Shown: piece after piece, positions 17,596 through 26,518 of the stretch | Layout: every line of letters starts with the position of its first letter | Position numbering within the stretch: the stretch's first letter is position 1 | Source: JANNYA01 sp031422315 | Lineage (GTDB): Bacteria; Pseudomonadota; Gammaproteobacteria; Xanthomonadales; SZUA-5 | DNA: 64,000 nucleotides | Reading direction: 5' to 3' | Assembly: GCA_031422315.1 (NCBI GenBank) | Contig: JANOQN010000003.1 | Coordinates: forward strand, 1-64,000 | Notes under the pieces: generated by a model | What the model saw: the letters and a program-made list of their open reading frames with translations, nothing else | What the model was told of the DNA's origin: nothing | The model's database searches: none | Made by a program: the position numbers and the translations under genes

Positions 17596-18414
17596 ATGGA
17601 TGTTGTGATCGTCGCGTTCAATTCGGGCGCTTATTTAAAGCGCTCGGTTGAAGCCTGTTTAGCTGCATCCGATGTTGAAATCGTCTGGGTTTGCGACAAT
17701 GCCTCAAGCGATCAAAGCCTTGAGGCATTGCCAAAAAATGATCGAATCTGCGTTTTGCCAATGGGTGGAAATCTTGGCTTTGGCGCGGCTTGCAACGCTG
17801 GCTGGCAGCAAAGCAGTGCAGACATAATCGCGTTCGTCAATCCGGACTGCGAGCCTACGCTCGACCAGCTAGCGCAGTTGCGCCAGCATCTCGATCAGCC
17901 AGGAGCTGGGATTATTTCAGCACAGCTCGTCAATTCAGACGGCAGCTTGCAAGTACCGAGCTTGCGACGTGATCCGACACCATGGCGGATTCTGGCTCAT
18001 TTCAGCGGGCTCAATCGGCTTTTCCCTCAGCTTGCTATCAATATGGCGCCAGCAAATAGTTCAGGCGTGCGATCGGTTGACGCGTGTTCGGGCGCATTGA
18101 TGCTGATGCGCAAATCCCTGCTTGAGCAGCTTGAGGGTTTTGACGAAGGTTATTTTCTGCATTGTGAAGATTTGGATATCTGCCGGCGCGCTCGCGCGTT
18201 AGGGAAACGGGTGCTTGTTGACACCCGAGTTGAAGTCTTGCACGCCAAAGGCACGTCCAGCGCCGCCGTCCCGAAACTCGTCCAGCGCGCGAAGCTACTC
18301 GGCATGCAGCGCTATTTTGAAAAATTTGACGCGGCTAAACTCGTTTTTCCGATAAGGTTATTGTTTCGCGCGGTTATTTGGCTGCGCATACGCGCGCAAA
18401 ATTTGAGGCCATGA
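17596..18414 (+). CDS. Glycosyltransferase family 2 (rhamnosyltransferase-like)
   Basis: 272 residues with a GT-A fold. The N-terminal VVIVAFNSGAYL strand-loop and CDNASSDQS motif bind the nucleotide sugar. NPDCEP acts as the DXD-like metal site, and SGALMLMRK plus HCEDLDICRRA form the acceptor/catalytic region. WbbL-like enzymes of this group add rhamnose or similar sugars to surface glycans. It follows the peptide transporter by 35 nt without an obvious ribosome site. The acceptor is unknown. Confidence 0.88.
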   Translation: MDVVIVAFNSGAYLKRSVEACLAASDVEIVWVCDNASSDQSLEALPKNDRICVLPMGGNLGFGAACNAGWQQSSADIIAFVNPDCEPTLDQLAQLRQHLDQPGAGIISAQLVNSDGSLQVPSLRRDPTPWRILAHFSGLNRLFPQLAINMAPANSSGVRSVDACSGALMLMRKSLLEQLEGFDEGYFLHCEDLDICRRARALGKRVLVDTRVEVLHAKGTSSAAVPKLVQRAKLLGMQRYFEKFDAAKLVFPIRLLFRAVIWLRIRAQNLRP

Positions 18415-18548
18415 ACGCAAATTTTCGATATTCCGGTCTACACTCCGGAAACATGTATTTATCACGTGAAAGCATGGGCTATCGTGACGCGTCTGCGTCT
18501 AACTTTTAGCCCAACACGTACGTTGCCATTGTCTATTCGGATTGAACC

Positions 18549-19238
18549 ATGCGTTTTAATTTAGCGATCAACCTCTTTTTGCCTGCCTTGTTTTTGGTGC
18601 TAGCCACAGGATATGTACGAGCCGCGCCGTTTGAAATTTCCGGCCAGGTTAAGCTGCTCAGCTTTGGTCAAACGCTGCGCGCCACGGAAGCGGTAGACGC
18701 GGTGATTTACTTTAAACCCAAAGCCGCTGTTGCGTTAGCGCCGCCCAAAACTGTGGCGTTAATGACCACCGAGCGCAAGCAGTTTCAACCCGGCGTGTTG
18801 CCAATTTTGGTTGGCAGTTCGGTTCGCTTTCCAAACAAAGATCCCATTTTGCACAACGCATTTTCCACCGCCGCCGGCAATGCTTTTGATACCGACCTAT
18901 ATGGTCAGGGTGATGGTGCCACGCAGATTTTTAAAAGCGTTGGCATCGTTCGCGTGTATTGCAATGTGCATCATTCGATGGTTTCGCACATTTTGGTGCT
19001 GAATACGCCCTATTTTGCCAAGCCTGACAGCACAGGGCGCTTCAGCATCAAAGGTGTGCAGGCGGGCGCCGGCGAGCTTTTCGTTTGGCACGAACGCGCG
19101 CCTCTGTATCGCAAGCCGATCCTGCTTGCCGCAAATCATATTGAAACGGTGCAATTGAACTTGAGTAAGCGAAAAATTCCGCCACATTTGAATAAATTTG
19201 GCAAACCTTACCGGCGCACCAGCGGTGGAGAATACTGA
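18549..19238 (+). CDS. Periplasmic cupredoxin-like copper protein
   Basis: 229 residues with a signal peptide (about 1-25, ...VRA-AP). A beta-rich domain carries His102 in PILHNAF and Cys138, His141 and Met144 in CNVHHSM. Together these reproduce the H...CxxHxxM ligand set of type I copper proteins. This resembles the plastocyanin/azurin-like proteins annotated as methylamine-utilization proteins, though no methylamine genes are nearby. It heads a tight run with the kinase (next ATG 1 nt after this stop), porin and FHA genes, so a copper- or redox-sensing role for that signalling unit is inferred. Confidence 0.82.
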   Translation: MRFNLAINLFLPALFLVLATGYVRAAPFEISGQVKLLSFGQTLRATEAVDAVIYFKPKAAVALAPPKTVALMTTERKQFQPGVLPILVGSSVRFPNKDPILHNAFSTAAGNAFDTDLYGQGDGATQIFKSVGIVRVYCNVHHSMVSHILVLNTPYFAKPDSTGRFSIKGVQAGAGELFVWHERAPLYRKPILLAANHIETVQLNLSKRKIPPHLNKFGKPYRRTSGGEY

Positions 19239-19239
19239 G

Positions 19240-21975
19240 ATGAAAGGATTAATTAGATTGCATGGATCAAGGCGAACTCAGCAGCGCGGATTCACGGTGC
19301 CGCTTTTGCTGAAGATATTTTTGGCGATTACCGCCGTTGTCGCCTCCGCACTTTTGGCAGCCATTTTGGTGACGCGTTACCAAGGCGAGCGCGCCGCGAA
19401 TGCGCAAATCGCACGGGATCTGCGGCAAATTGCCGCTGCACAAACCTCGGTTGAAGATGCGATGTATCGCGATATTCAAGTCAAAACTGACTTTGTCAGC
19501 GCCGATCCGAACGTGGCGCAGTACTTTGAAGCCGCCGGTGGCAGTGATGATTTGGGTTTAGATGAGTTGGGGCTCACTGATTCCACTGCCATTGCCGAAG
19601 AGGGTGCCGCATCGATTGCGGATTTAATAGCTGAGCGCGCGGAAAAGCTCGAGATTTCCAACGCGCTGGTACTAGATGCCAGCGGCAATGTGCTGGCACG
19701 CTGGCCGGATGCGGGCGAGCAAATCGAGGAAAACTTGAGTCAGGATCCGTTCGTAGGTTTGGCAGTGACTGCAGAAATGCCTGAGGCGGTAACTGGCTAT
19801 TGGCTCGATAAAGGCAAGCTGCATTTAGCAGCAGTCAGCCCGATTGCGCTGGGGGAAAATTTAGTCGGGTTTGTTGTACTGGCAAACGAGCTCAACAAAT
19901 CGGTCGCGGATCGAATTGCCAAAATCGCCGACGCGCAAGTTGCGCTCTACGTTAAAGCGCCGAACGGCTTTAAGCTGATTGGCAGCTCGCTAGCTGAGTC
20001 CAACACCAAAACGCTAGAAGCTGCGCTCTCTGGTGATCTGAGCAAAATGCAAGACGAAATGGCCGGCAAGAAACGTGTTGAAATCGTACTCGACAACTTG
20101 CCGTACACCGGCGAGCTGCGCGCGCTGAGTGGCGACAAAGGCAAAGTGCTGGGTGAAGTGCTGGCATTGACGCGCACTGACATTTCCAAGTCCAGCTTCA
20201 AGGCAATTCAAAACGCAGTGAATCTGACCGGGCTTGCGGCGTTGGCGCTGTCGTTACTGGCATCTTGGTTTTTAGCGCGCGCCATTTTAAGCCCAGTGCG
20301 TAAACTGGCCAGCGCCGCCGATAAAGCCGCCGATGGTGATTACACTCAGCAAGTAGAAATGCAAGGCAATGATGAAATCGCCAAGCTCGGGCACGCATTC
20401 AACGAGCTGCTGTCATCGCTGCGTGAAAAAGGCGATATGGAAGGCTACGTATCGAATTTGAGTAAGTTCCTACCAGAGCCCGGTGCCGACAATCTGCCTG
20501 TTTCGCGCAGCTTCCCGCATGTGCCACCATCGCGCTTCAAGCTGTGTTTAATCGGCATCGAATTTAGGCGTTTTGGGCAAGACGTGCCGCTAGGGCAAGA
20601 GGCGATCTTTCTGACCCAGCTCGCCAGTTTGCACAGCGATGCTGAAGGCTTTGCGCGCAGCCACGATGGCCGCGTGTTGGAGCAAAACAGCAGTCGGCTA
20701 GTGCTCGGGTTTGGCGGCGATGAGAAAGAGCTGCGCGCGCTGCACGCATTGAATATTTTATTGAGCCGAGCAGCATCGCTAGGCCCAGGTGCGGCGCCAG
20801 CCGCCGCGTTACACGAAGGCGAAGTCGTACACGGTTCGCTACCTAACTACGAACCGGCAACGGCGGTAATTGGCCTAGGGATTGCACAGCTGCACCGTTT
20901 GCTCAGTGAAGCGGGCCCAGGCCAGATTTTGCTTGGACCAGCCAGCGCAAAAGCGATCGCCAGCGTGATTGCACGTGAAGTAAACGTGGCGCTCAGCGCC
21001 AGCAGCGGCAAGAAGTTCTATGCACTAACACCTGCTGAATTAGCAGCAATTCCGGCCTTGCCAGCACTCGCGCGCGATCCTAATGCAACCCGAGTCGACA
21101 ACGAAACTAGAGCCGCAACCGGCGCGGTCAATGAAAACAACGCGCACCGGCTCGCGCCTGGCATGAAGCTCGGCGGCCGCTATGAAATCCAATCGGTGCT
21201 CGGCGCTGGTGGCATGGGCGTAGTATACAAAGCGCATGATGTTGAGCTTGACGATGTGGTTGCGCTCAAAATGCTGCGCGGCGCGGCGTTGATGGATCCA
21301 GAGCATTTAGATCGCCTAAAAAGCGAGTTGAAGTTAGCCCGTAAAATCACCCACCCGAATATATTGCGCACGCATGATTTTGGTGATGTCAACGGCCAGC
21401 CGTTTATCTCGATGGAATACGTGCGCGGCATGACGCTGCGGTATTTAATTGAGCAATCCGGCAAGTTGCCTTTTTCAGCTGGCCTTCGCATTGCCAAGCA
21501 GATCAGCGGCGGGCTGTATGCGGCGCATTCGGTTGGCGTTTTACATCGCGATATCAAACCTGAAAACGTCATTCTAGAGTCCACTGGCAACGCCAAGCTG
21601 ATGGACTTTGGCATTGCGCGCCCGATCCGGCGCACCGCCCCTGGCCACACGCAGCCTGGCATGTTTATTGGCACGCCGAACTATTCCCCGCCCGAAGCAT
21701 TGGCGGGTGAAGAGGTGGATGCGCGCTCAGATATTTATTCGATGGGCGTGATGTTTTGCGAAATGTTTTGCGGCGCATTGCCCTTCGTTGCGGGCAATAC
21801 GATGGAGATGTATTTCGCGCATTCGCAACAGGCGCCGATCAAGCCATCAACTCTGTGGCCCGAAATACCCAAAGATTTGGAGAGCATTATATTGCGATGT
21901 CTGGAAAAATCTCCGGCTTCGCGTTTCGAGTCCGCTAACGCGCTGCTCGACGCTTTATCCAAGCTCAAAGCCTAA
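19240..21975 (+). CDS. Membrane Ser/Thr kinase with N-terminal sensor, HAMP, cyclase-like domain and C-terminal kinase
   Basis: 911 residues. Helix 1 (about 18-45) is followed by a Cache-like periplasmic sensor (about 46-325), helix 2 (about 328-350) and HAMP (about 350-405). A domain at about 425-600 resembles class III nucleotide cyclases but lacks their metal-binding aspartates, so it is probably non-catalytic. The Hanks-type kinase starts near 645, with GAGGMGVVYKA, Lys677, HRDIKPEN (769-776) and DFG (789-791). All key residues are present. The start at 19240 follows GGAG and the cupredoxin stop. Most bacterial kinases of this class have the kinase at the N-terminus; here the order is reversed, like a histidine kinase. 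Confidence 0.9.
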   Translation: MKGLIRLHGSRRTQQRGFTVPLLLKIFLAITAVVASALLAAILVTRYQGERAANAQIARDLRQIAAAQTSVEDAMYRDIQVKTDFVSADPNVAQYFEAAGGSDDLGLDELGLTDSTAIAEEGAASIADLIAERAEKLEISNALVLDASGNVLARWPDAGEQIEENLSQDPFVGLAVTAEMPEAVTGYWLDKGKLHLAAVSPIALGENLVGFVVLANELNKSVADRIAKIADAQVALYVKAPNGFKLIGSSLAESNTKTLEAALSGDLSKMQDEMAGKKRVEIVLDNLPYTGELRALSGDKGKVLGEVLALTRTDISKSSFKAIQNAVNLTGLAALALSLLASWFLARAILSPVRKLASAADKAADGDYTQQVEMQGNDEIAKLGHAFNELLSSLREKGDMEGYVSNLSKFLPEPGADNLPVSRSFPHVPPSRFKLCLIGIEFRRFGQDVPLGQEAIFLTQLASLHSDAEGFARSHDGRVLEQNSSRLVLGFGGDEKELRALHALNILLSRAASLGPGAAPAAALHEGEVVHGSLPNYEPATAVIGLGIAQLHRLLSEAGPGQILLGPASAKAIASVIAREVNVALSASSGKKFYALTPAELAAIPALPALARDPNATRVDNETRAATGAVNENNAHRLAPGMKLGGRYEIQSVLGAGGMGVVYKAHDVELDDVVALKMLRGAALMDPEHLDRLKSELKLARKITHPNILRTHDFGDVNGQPFISMEYVRGMTLRYLIEQSGKLPFSAGLRIAKQISGGLYAAHSVGVLHRDIKPENVILESTGNAKLMDFGIARPIRRTAPGHTQPGMFIGTPNYSPPEALAGEEVDARSDIYSMGVMFCEMFCGALPFVAGNTMEMYFAHSQQAPIKPSTLWPEIPKDLESIILRCLEKSPASRFESANALLDALSKLKA

Positions 21976-21984
21976 GGATCTGTC

Positions 21985-23097
21985 GTGAATATTCGCTCAT
22001 CGCTCAAACCGCTTACCGTGATTTGTTTCGCAATGCTCTGTCAACCTGCACTTGCTCAAACCGCCGATGAAATGAGTTTGCCTGAGTCAGAGTCAGTTAC
22101 TTGGGTGCCATTTGGCGACGCGCGCTTGCGCTATGAGCGCACCGAGGACATACCGGCGCGGGCTGATGATATTGATCGTGTGCGTGCAAGGGCGCGCGTT
22201 GGCTCACTCTATCTGGGTTTGAGCGGCTGGGAACTTGGCATGGCCGCCGAGCTGGCCTTTGGCTCGGATGACAATGTCGACAGCCGCCGCAATAAAGATA
22301 ACGAGCGCGCTGATGACGTCAATTTAGATCAAGCCTACGCGCGCTACAGCTTGAACGAGCAAAGCGCTTTGCTGATCGGCAAAGCCAGTTTGACTATGCA
22401 ACTGTCGCCGCTGGTGTGGGATGCGGATTTGCGCCCAGTTGGCGTGAGTTTGCAGTCCAACCACAGTTTGGAAAGTGGCTCAGCCATTTCTTTGAATGCC
22501 GGTTATTTTGCGCCGGACTTTATTTTTGATGACGAAAAAACCAGGCTAACTGCGCTGCAAGCGGGCTTTGTTTGGCACGAGGGCCAGCCGACCAGCGTGC
22601 AAGCGCTGCTGAGCTATTTGGATTTCAGCAAACTTGATGTGCTGGCTCGAAACGGCGTCGGGCGCACGAATCGGCGTCTTGGGCCACAGTTTTTAAGCGA
22701 CTACGAACTACTTGATCTCCAACTCATCCTGAATACGCAAGCGTTTGATTGGCCGCTGCGTTTTGCTGTTGAAGGCGTGCAAAACTTGGGCGCCGATGAT
22801 CTCGCTCAAACAAACGATCTTGATCAAGGCGGCCGAAGCAGCATTGTGCTTGGCGATATGAAATCTGGCGGCTTTGAATTTGGCTTTGCCTACCAGCGCG
22901 CGCAGCGCGATGCCGTTTTATCGGCGGCAGCTGACGATGATTGGTGGTTTCAAAGCTTTGCACGCGGTGGCATGCCGTGGATTGGCTATGGATTTAGCCC
23001 CAATTTGGCGATGCGCGTCTCGGCTTTTGACGAGCGCCGTGATCAAATTGCAAAAAATACGAAGCGAGTGCTTCTAGATTTGACCGCAAGCTGGTAA
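21985..23097 (+). CDS. Outer-membrane beta-barrel porin
   Basis: 370 residues with a signal peptide (about 1-25, ALA-QT). Short amphipathic strands alternate with acidic loops, and the protein ends in an aromatic residue (...TASW), typical of outer-membrane proteins. DARLRYE near the N-terminus resembles alginate/phosphate-type porins. The GTG start at 21985 follows AAGGA, which overlaps the kinase stop codon. It lies between the kinase and FHA genes in the same run. Substrate unknown. Confidence 0.8.
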   Translation: MNIRSSLKPLTVICFAMLCQPALAQTADEMSLPESESVTWVPFGDARLRYERTEDIPARADDIDRVRARARVGSLYLGLSGWELGMAAELAFGSDDNVDSRRNKDNERADDVNLDQAYARYSLNEQSALLIGKASLTMQLSPLVWDADLRPVGVSLQSNHSLESGSAISLNAGYFAPDFIFDDEKTRLTALQAGFVWHEGQPTSVQALLSYLDFSKLDVLARNGVGRTNRRLGPQFLSDYELLDLQLILNTQAFDWPLRFAVEGVQNLGADDLAQTNDLDQGGRSSIVLGDMKSGGFEFGFAYQRAQRDAVLSAAADDDWWFQSFARGGMPWIGYGFSPNLAMRVSAFDERRDQIAKNTKRVLLDLTASW

Positions 23098-23106
23098 AAG
23101 GCTTTC

Positions 23107-24021
23107 ATGCGATTACATTTTCCTAATGCCGAACATCCGGACCTATTTTGGGCCGAAGGTCGGCTGTCGTTAGGAAGCCGTGAGCAGCACCGGGTTCGCA
23201 TCCAACATATGGCGATTCAGCCCGACCACGCGTTGATCGATGTTGATCCCGTGCGTGGCATCGAGCTTTCAGTTTTAGAGCGGCCGTCGGATGTTTACGT
23301 TAACGGCCGACACGTGCAAGAGAAAGCCATTTTGCATTTGGGTGATCGATTACAGCTTGGCACGGTGCAAGTGATGTTGAAATCCGACTCCGATGTGCGC
23401 GAACAGCCGCCGCTGGCTAGCGATACCGATTTACGCGGCGCACCCATTCGCATCAATTTGCGCGCCATAGCCGGGCCTTATTTTGGCAAAACACTTGCAC
23501 TCAAATCCCGCAGCGTTTTGGGGCGCGGCACTGATTGCGATATCGTATTGAACGAGCCGCAGCTTTCCAGGCAGCACGCACTGATCGAAAACACCGGGCG
23601 CGGTATTTTTCTGCGCGATTTAGGCTCCAGTAACGGCACGCTCGTTAATGGCGTGCTGACCAGAGATGCCGTGCTCAAACTCGGCGATCAAATTGCCTTT
23701 GAGCAGAACCGGTTTTTACTGGAATCCGGTGGTGCAAGCCCAATTGATTTGATGATGGCGATCAAATCACCGGTCGCGGCGCAAGCCGGGCCTGTACACA
23801 CGCAAATTTCGCATAAGCTGGTGCCAGCGCCAGCAGTGCCAAGCGCGGCAGCACACTCTAGCCATGCTGGACAAAGTATTCCACCGCCGCCGCCCATTGA
23901 TGCAGGCGCTGAAGCAGCGTCAAGTGCTTGGGTAAACAAGCTAGCCAATGCGCTTATGCTGATTGCAGCGCTATTTGCACTCGCCGGTATCGGCTTTTTG
24001 CTTTATAGCGAATTGAGCTGA
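23107..24021 (+). CDS. Double-FHA protein with C-terminal membrane anchor
   Basis: 304 residues. A first, degenerate FHA domain (about 10-92) keeps VYVNGRHV but lacks the GR/SxxH core. A second, canonical FHA (about 115-208) shows GR (139-140), SRQH (154-157), SNGT (175-178) and NG (181-182), the phosphothreonine pocket residues. A Pro/Ala linker leads to one C-terminal helix (about 280-302), anchoring the protein with FHA domains cytoplasmic. FHA partners commonly read the phosphorylation state of Hanks kinases, which fits its place 10 nt after the porin gene in the kinase run. Confidence 0.88.
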   Translation: MRLHFPNAEHPDLFWAEGRLSLGSREQHRVRIQHMAIQPDHALIDVDPVRGIELSVLERPSDVYVNGRHVQEKAILHLGDRLQLGTVQVMLKSDSDVREQPPLASDTDLRGAPIRINLRAIAGPYFGKTLALKSRSVLGRGTDCDIVLNEPQLSRQHALIENTGRGIFLRDLGSSNGTLVNGVLTRDAVLKLGDQIAFEQNRFLLESGGASPIDLMMAIKSPVAAQAGPVHTQISHKLVPAPAVPSAAAHSSHAGQSIPPPPPIDAGAEAASSAWVNKLANALMLIAALFALAGIGFLLYSELS

Positions 24022-24168
24022 TTGCATTTTTGCTAGTTTCTTTACAGAATGGCAATTGCTTTGCACAACATTTGAATCACAACGTTGTTGTTCGTTTACA
24101 TTTTTTTTCCGAACGCTGCGACGGCGCTTCGTGCATTATCTAGCTCATCCGCATTTCGAGCACCCCAC

Positions 24169-24939
24169 ATGCAAGCACGTATCGATTTTAATTTAGACCT
24201 CGGTGAATCCTTTGGAATCTGGAAAATGGGCGAGGACGACGCACTATTGCGCTGCGCCACCTCGATCAATATCGCCTGTGGATTTCATGCGGGTGATCCG
24301 AACGTTATGCTGCGCACCGTTGAGCGCGCACTGGAGTTTGATTTGTCCATCGGCGCACATCCAGGCCTGCCTGACAAACAAGGTTTCGGGCGCAGAGAAA
24401 TGGCGCTCTCGGGTTTGGAAGTCTACGCCGATATGCTGTATCAGCTCGGCGCACTCAGCGCGATGGCAAGTGCCAGAGATAGCTGGCTTATGCACGTCAA
24501 GCCGCACGGCGCGCTGTATCACATGGCTGAAAAAGACCCGCAAATTGCTTCCGCTATCGTTCGTGCGGTCAAAGCGTTTGACGATCAGCTGATATTGATT
24601 GGTTTTTCTGGCGGCAAGTTGCTAGCGCTTGCAGAATCTGAAGGCCTGAAGGTAGCGCATGAAGTATTTGCGGATCGCCGCTATGGCGCCGATGGCAAGC
24701 TGCTACCTCGCACGCAGCCTGGCGCGGTCATTGCCACGCCGGAAGAGTCAGCCCACCAAGCCCTGAGCATTGTCAAAAAAGGCGGTGTGGTGCTGTCTGA
24801 CGGCGCATTCTTGAATTTGCGTGCTGATACTTTGTGCCTACACGGCGATAAAGCCCGCGCTGCAGAAAGTGCGATTGCTGTCCACGCGGCAATTGAAAGT
24901 TCGGGGTGCGCGTTGCGGGCTTTGAGTTTGGATGTTTGA
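24169..24939 (+). CDS. pxpA: 5-oxoprolinase subunit A (LamB/YcsF family)
   Basis: 256 residues. Seen: FNLDLGESFG at the N-terminus, INIACGFHAGDP, HPGLPDKQGFGRR and VKPHGALYHM, all hallmarks of the YcsF/PxpA family. PxpA works with PxpB and PxpC to hydrolyse 5-oxoproline to glutamate using ATP. Neither partner is adjacent here, so it is an orphan in this window. ATG 24169 gives the standard N-terminus; an upstream in-frame start at 24085 adds a non-homologous extension. Confidence 0.88.
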   Translation: MQARIDFNLDLGESFGIWKMGEDDALLRCATSINIACGFHAGDPNVMLRTVERALEFDLSIGAHPGLPDKQGFGRREMALSGLEVYADMLYQLGALSAMASARDSWLMHVKPHGALYHMAEKDPQIASAIVRAVKAFDDQLILIGFSGGKLLALAESEGLKVAHEVFADRRYGADGKLLPRTQPGAVIATPEESAHQALSIVKKGGVVLSDGAFLNLRADTLCLHGDKARAAESAIAVHAAIESSGCALRALSLDV

Positions 24940-25790
24940 TCGTGGTCTGATTAAAACACTTGACTCAACTCGCTCGCTCGCGCAGCATTTCTCCAGGCCG
25001 AAAACCCAGTGCCAGCGCATCCAAGCCGCGCGTACCACTCGCTGAAAGCCCCCGAGGCCGCATCCTCATGGCTTTGGAGTTGGGTCGGCTTGGTCAAATG
25101 TTTCGCCAAGCGAATCCCTACGCGCAATCCGATAGCTCAGCGGCCGCGCAAGAACACCACTCGAGCATCGACGTGGAAATGATTAGCGTCGTTGATCAAT
25201 CCCGCTAATGCAATGCAACTCGCCGAGCAAGATGCGGCGGTTGCTGAAAATCTAGGCATTAAAACCGCCCTGATTGGTGCCTTGGCTGTCCATATTTGTT
25301 AGCCAACATGAAACCGATTCCACCTAGAACTCACGCTAGTACTCTTGATGAGGATGAACTCATTTTGTTCGATGTTCTTTGGCGCATTCGTGTTCCTGAG
25401 CGTTTTCTTGATGCAGAGTCACTAAGTGATCGGGTAAAATTTGCGAGGATTCATTTGGCGGCGTTCGGATGCGCTGGCGATGCTGGTGCTGGTGGCTAAA
25501 AACGTGTCTTCTAAATGCGCTAGCTAGGCTATTTCGACGTCCGTTGGCGGGGTAAATTGGACTTCCGTAAAGTATCAATCAGTCTAAACTTGTACTTGCT
25601 GTAAGTACATTTTATCAATCCACGCAATGCGAAATACTTCGAATCACCAATCAAACCCAACCGTCCAAATTTATCAGGTGACATTTGGCACTCGTTTTGC
25701 ATACTGTGTGGAAGCACATTCGCTCCAGGTTTGACAGCTTGCCGGTCAAACGCCATGGTTCGCCACCCAGTTCGCCTCTGAGATCACCAA
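24940..25790. other. 850-bp stretch with no recognisable gene
   Basis: Only short open frames (24960-25208, 25296-25499) are present, without ribosome sites or recognisable domains. The stretch has irregular composition and reads like degraded coding DNA between pxpA and the methyltransferase gene. No RNA gene or repeat was recognised. Confidence 0.5.
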
Positions 25791-26444
25791 ATGACCCTCG
25801 AAATTGACTTCGATCGCGCCCGTTTTAATATGGTTGAGCAGCAAATTCGCACTTGGGATGTGCTCGATCACCGCGTTTTGGATGTGCTACATGCACTCCA
25901 TCGCGAAGCGTTTGTAGGGCCTGAGCATCAAGGCATGGCCTATGCCGACGTTGAGCTGCCGATTGGCTTTGAACAGCGCATGTTTAAGCCGGTAATTGAA
26001 GGCCGGATACTGCAAGCCATCAAATTGCAAGGCGCGGAAGATATTCTCGAAATTGGCACGGGTTCGGGATTTTTCACCGCCTGTTTGGCGAAATTGGGCG
26101 GTGTTGTCCACAGTATTGAGATTCAAGCTGAGCTCGCCGCGCAGGCGCAAAATCGTTTGGCGCTGCACGCACCGCATAAAACCACGGTGGAAGTGGTGGA
26201 TGTGCTAGCCCCAGACTTTAGACCGTTACGCCAATTTGACGTGATCGTGGTCGGGGCGGCGTTTACAAATTTGCCTGATTGGAAAAGCTGGCTCAAGCCT
26301 GGCGGTCGTCTATTTGCCGTACGCGGACACTCGCCGGTCATGGAAGCAGTGCTATTACATGCCGATGGCCACACCGAAAGCCTGTTTGAAACCGACCTGC
26401 CTTATTTAATAGGCGCAGCGCCGGTCAAAAAATTTGTTTTGTAG
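25791..26444 (+). CDS. PCMT-family protein-L-isoaspartate methyltransferase-like protein
   Basis: 217 residues. An N-terminal NMVEQQIRTWDVLD segment typical of the family is followed by the SAM-binding motif ILEIGTGSGFFTACLA (about 84-99) and an IVVGAAFTNLP strand. This group of PCMT-like proteins often sits directly before tolC in proteobacteria, as here (74 nt to the tolC ATG). It may repair isoaspartyl residues, but this branch is not well characterised. Confidence 0.88.
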   Translation: MTLEIDFDRARFNMVEQQIRTWDVLDHRVLDVLHALHREAFVGPEHQGMAYADVELPIGFEQRMFKPVIEGRILQAIKLQGAEDILEIGTGSGFFTACLAKLGGVVHSIEIQAELAAQAQNRLALHAPHKTTVEVVDVLAPDFRPLRQFDVIVVGAAFTNLPDWKSWLKPGGRLFAVRGHSPVMEAVLLHADGHTESLFETDLPYLIGAAPVKKFVL

Positions 26445-26518
26445 TCCCGTCTGTGAATTAAATAAATTTGTATTCAATAAACCTGTATTCGATAAAGCAG
26501 AGAAAAAAGGAAAAACTC

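Noticed and set aside
24960..25499. Two short frames between pxpA and the methyltransferase gene
   Set aside because: No ribosome site, no recognisable domain, and composition like degraded DNA.
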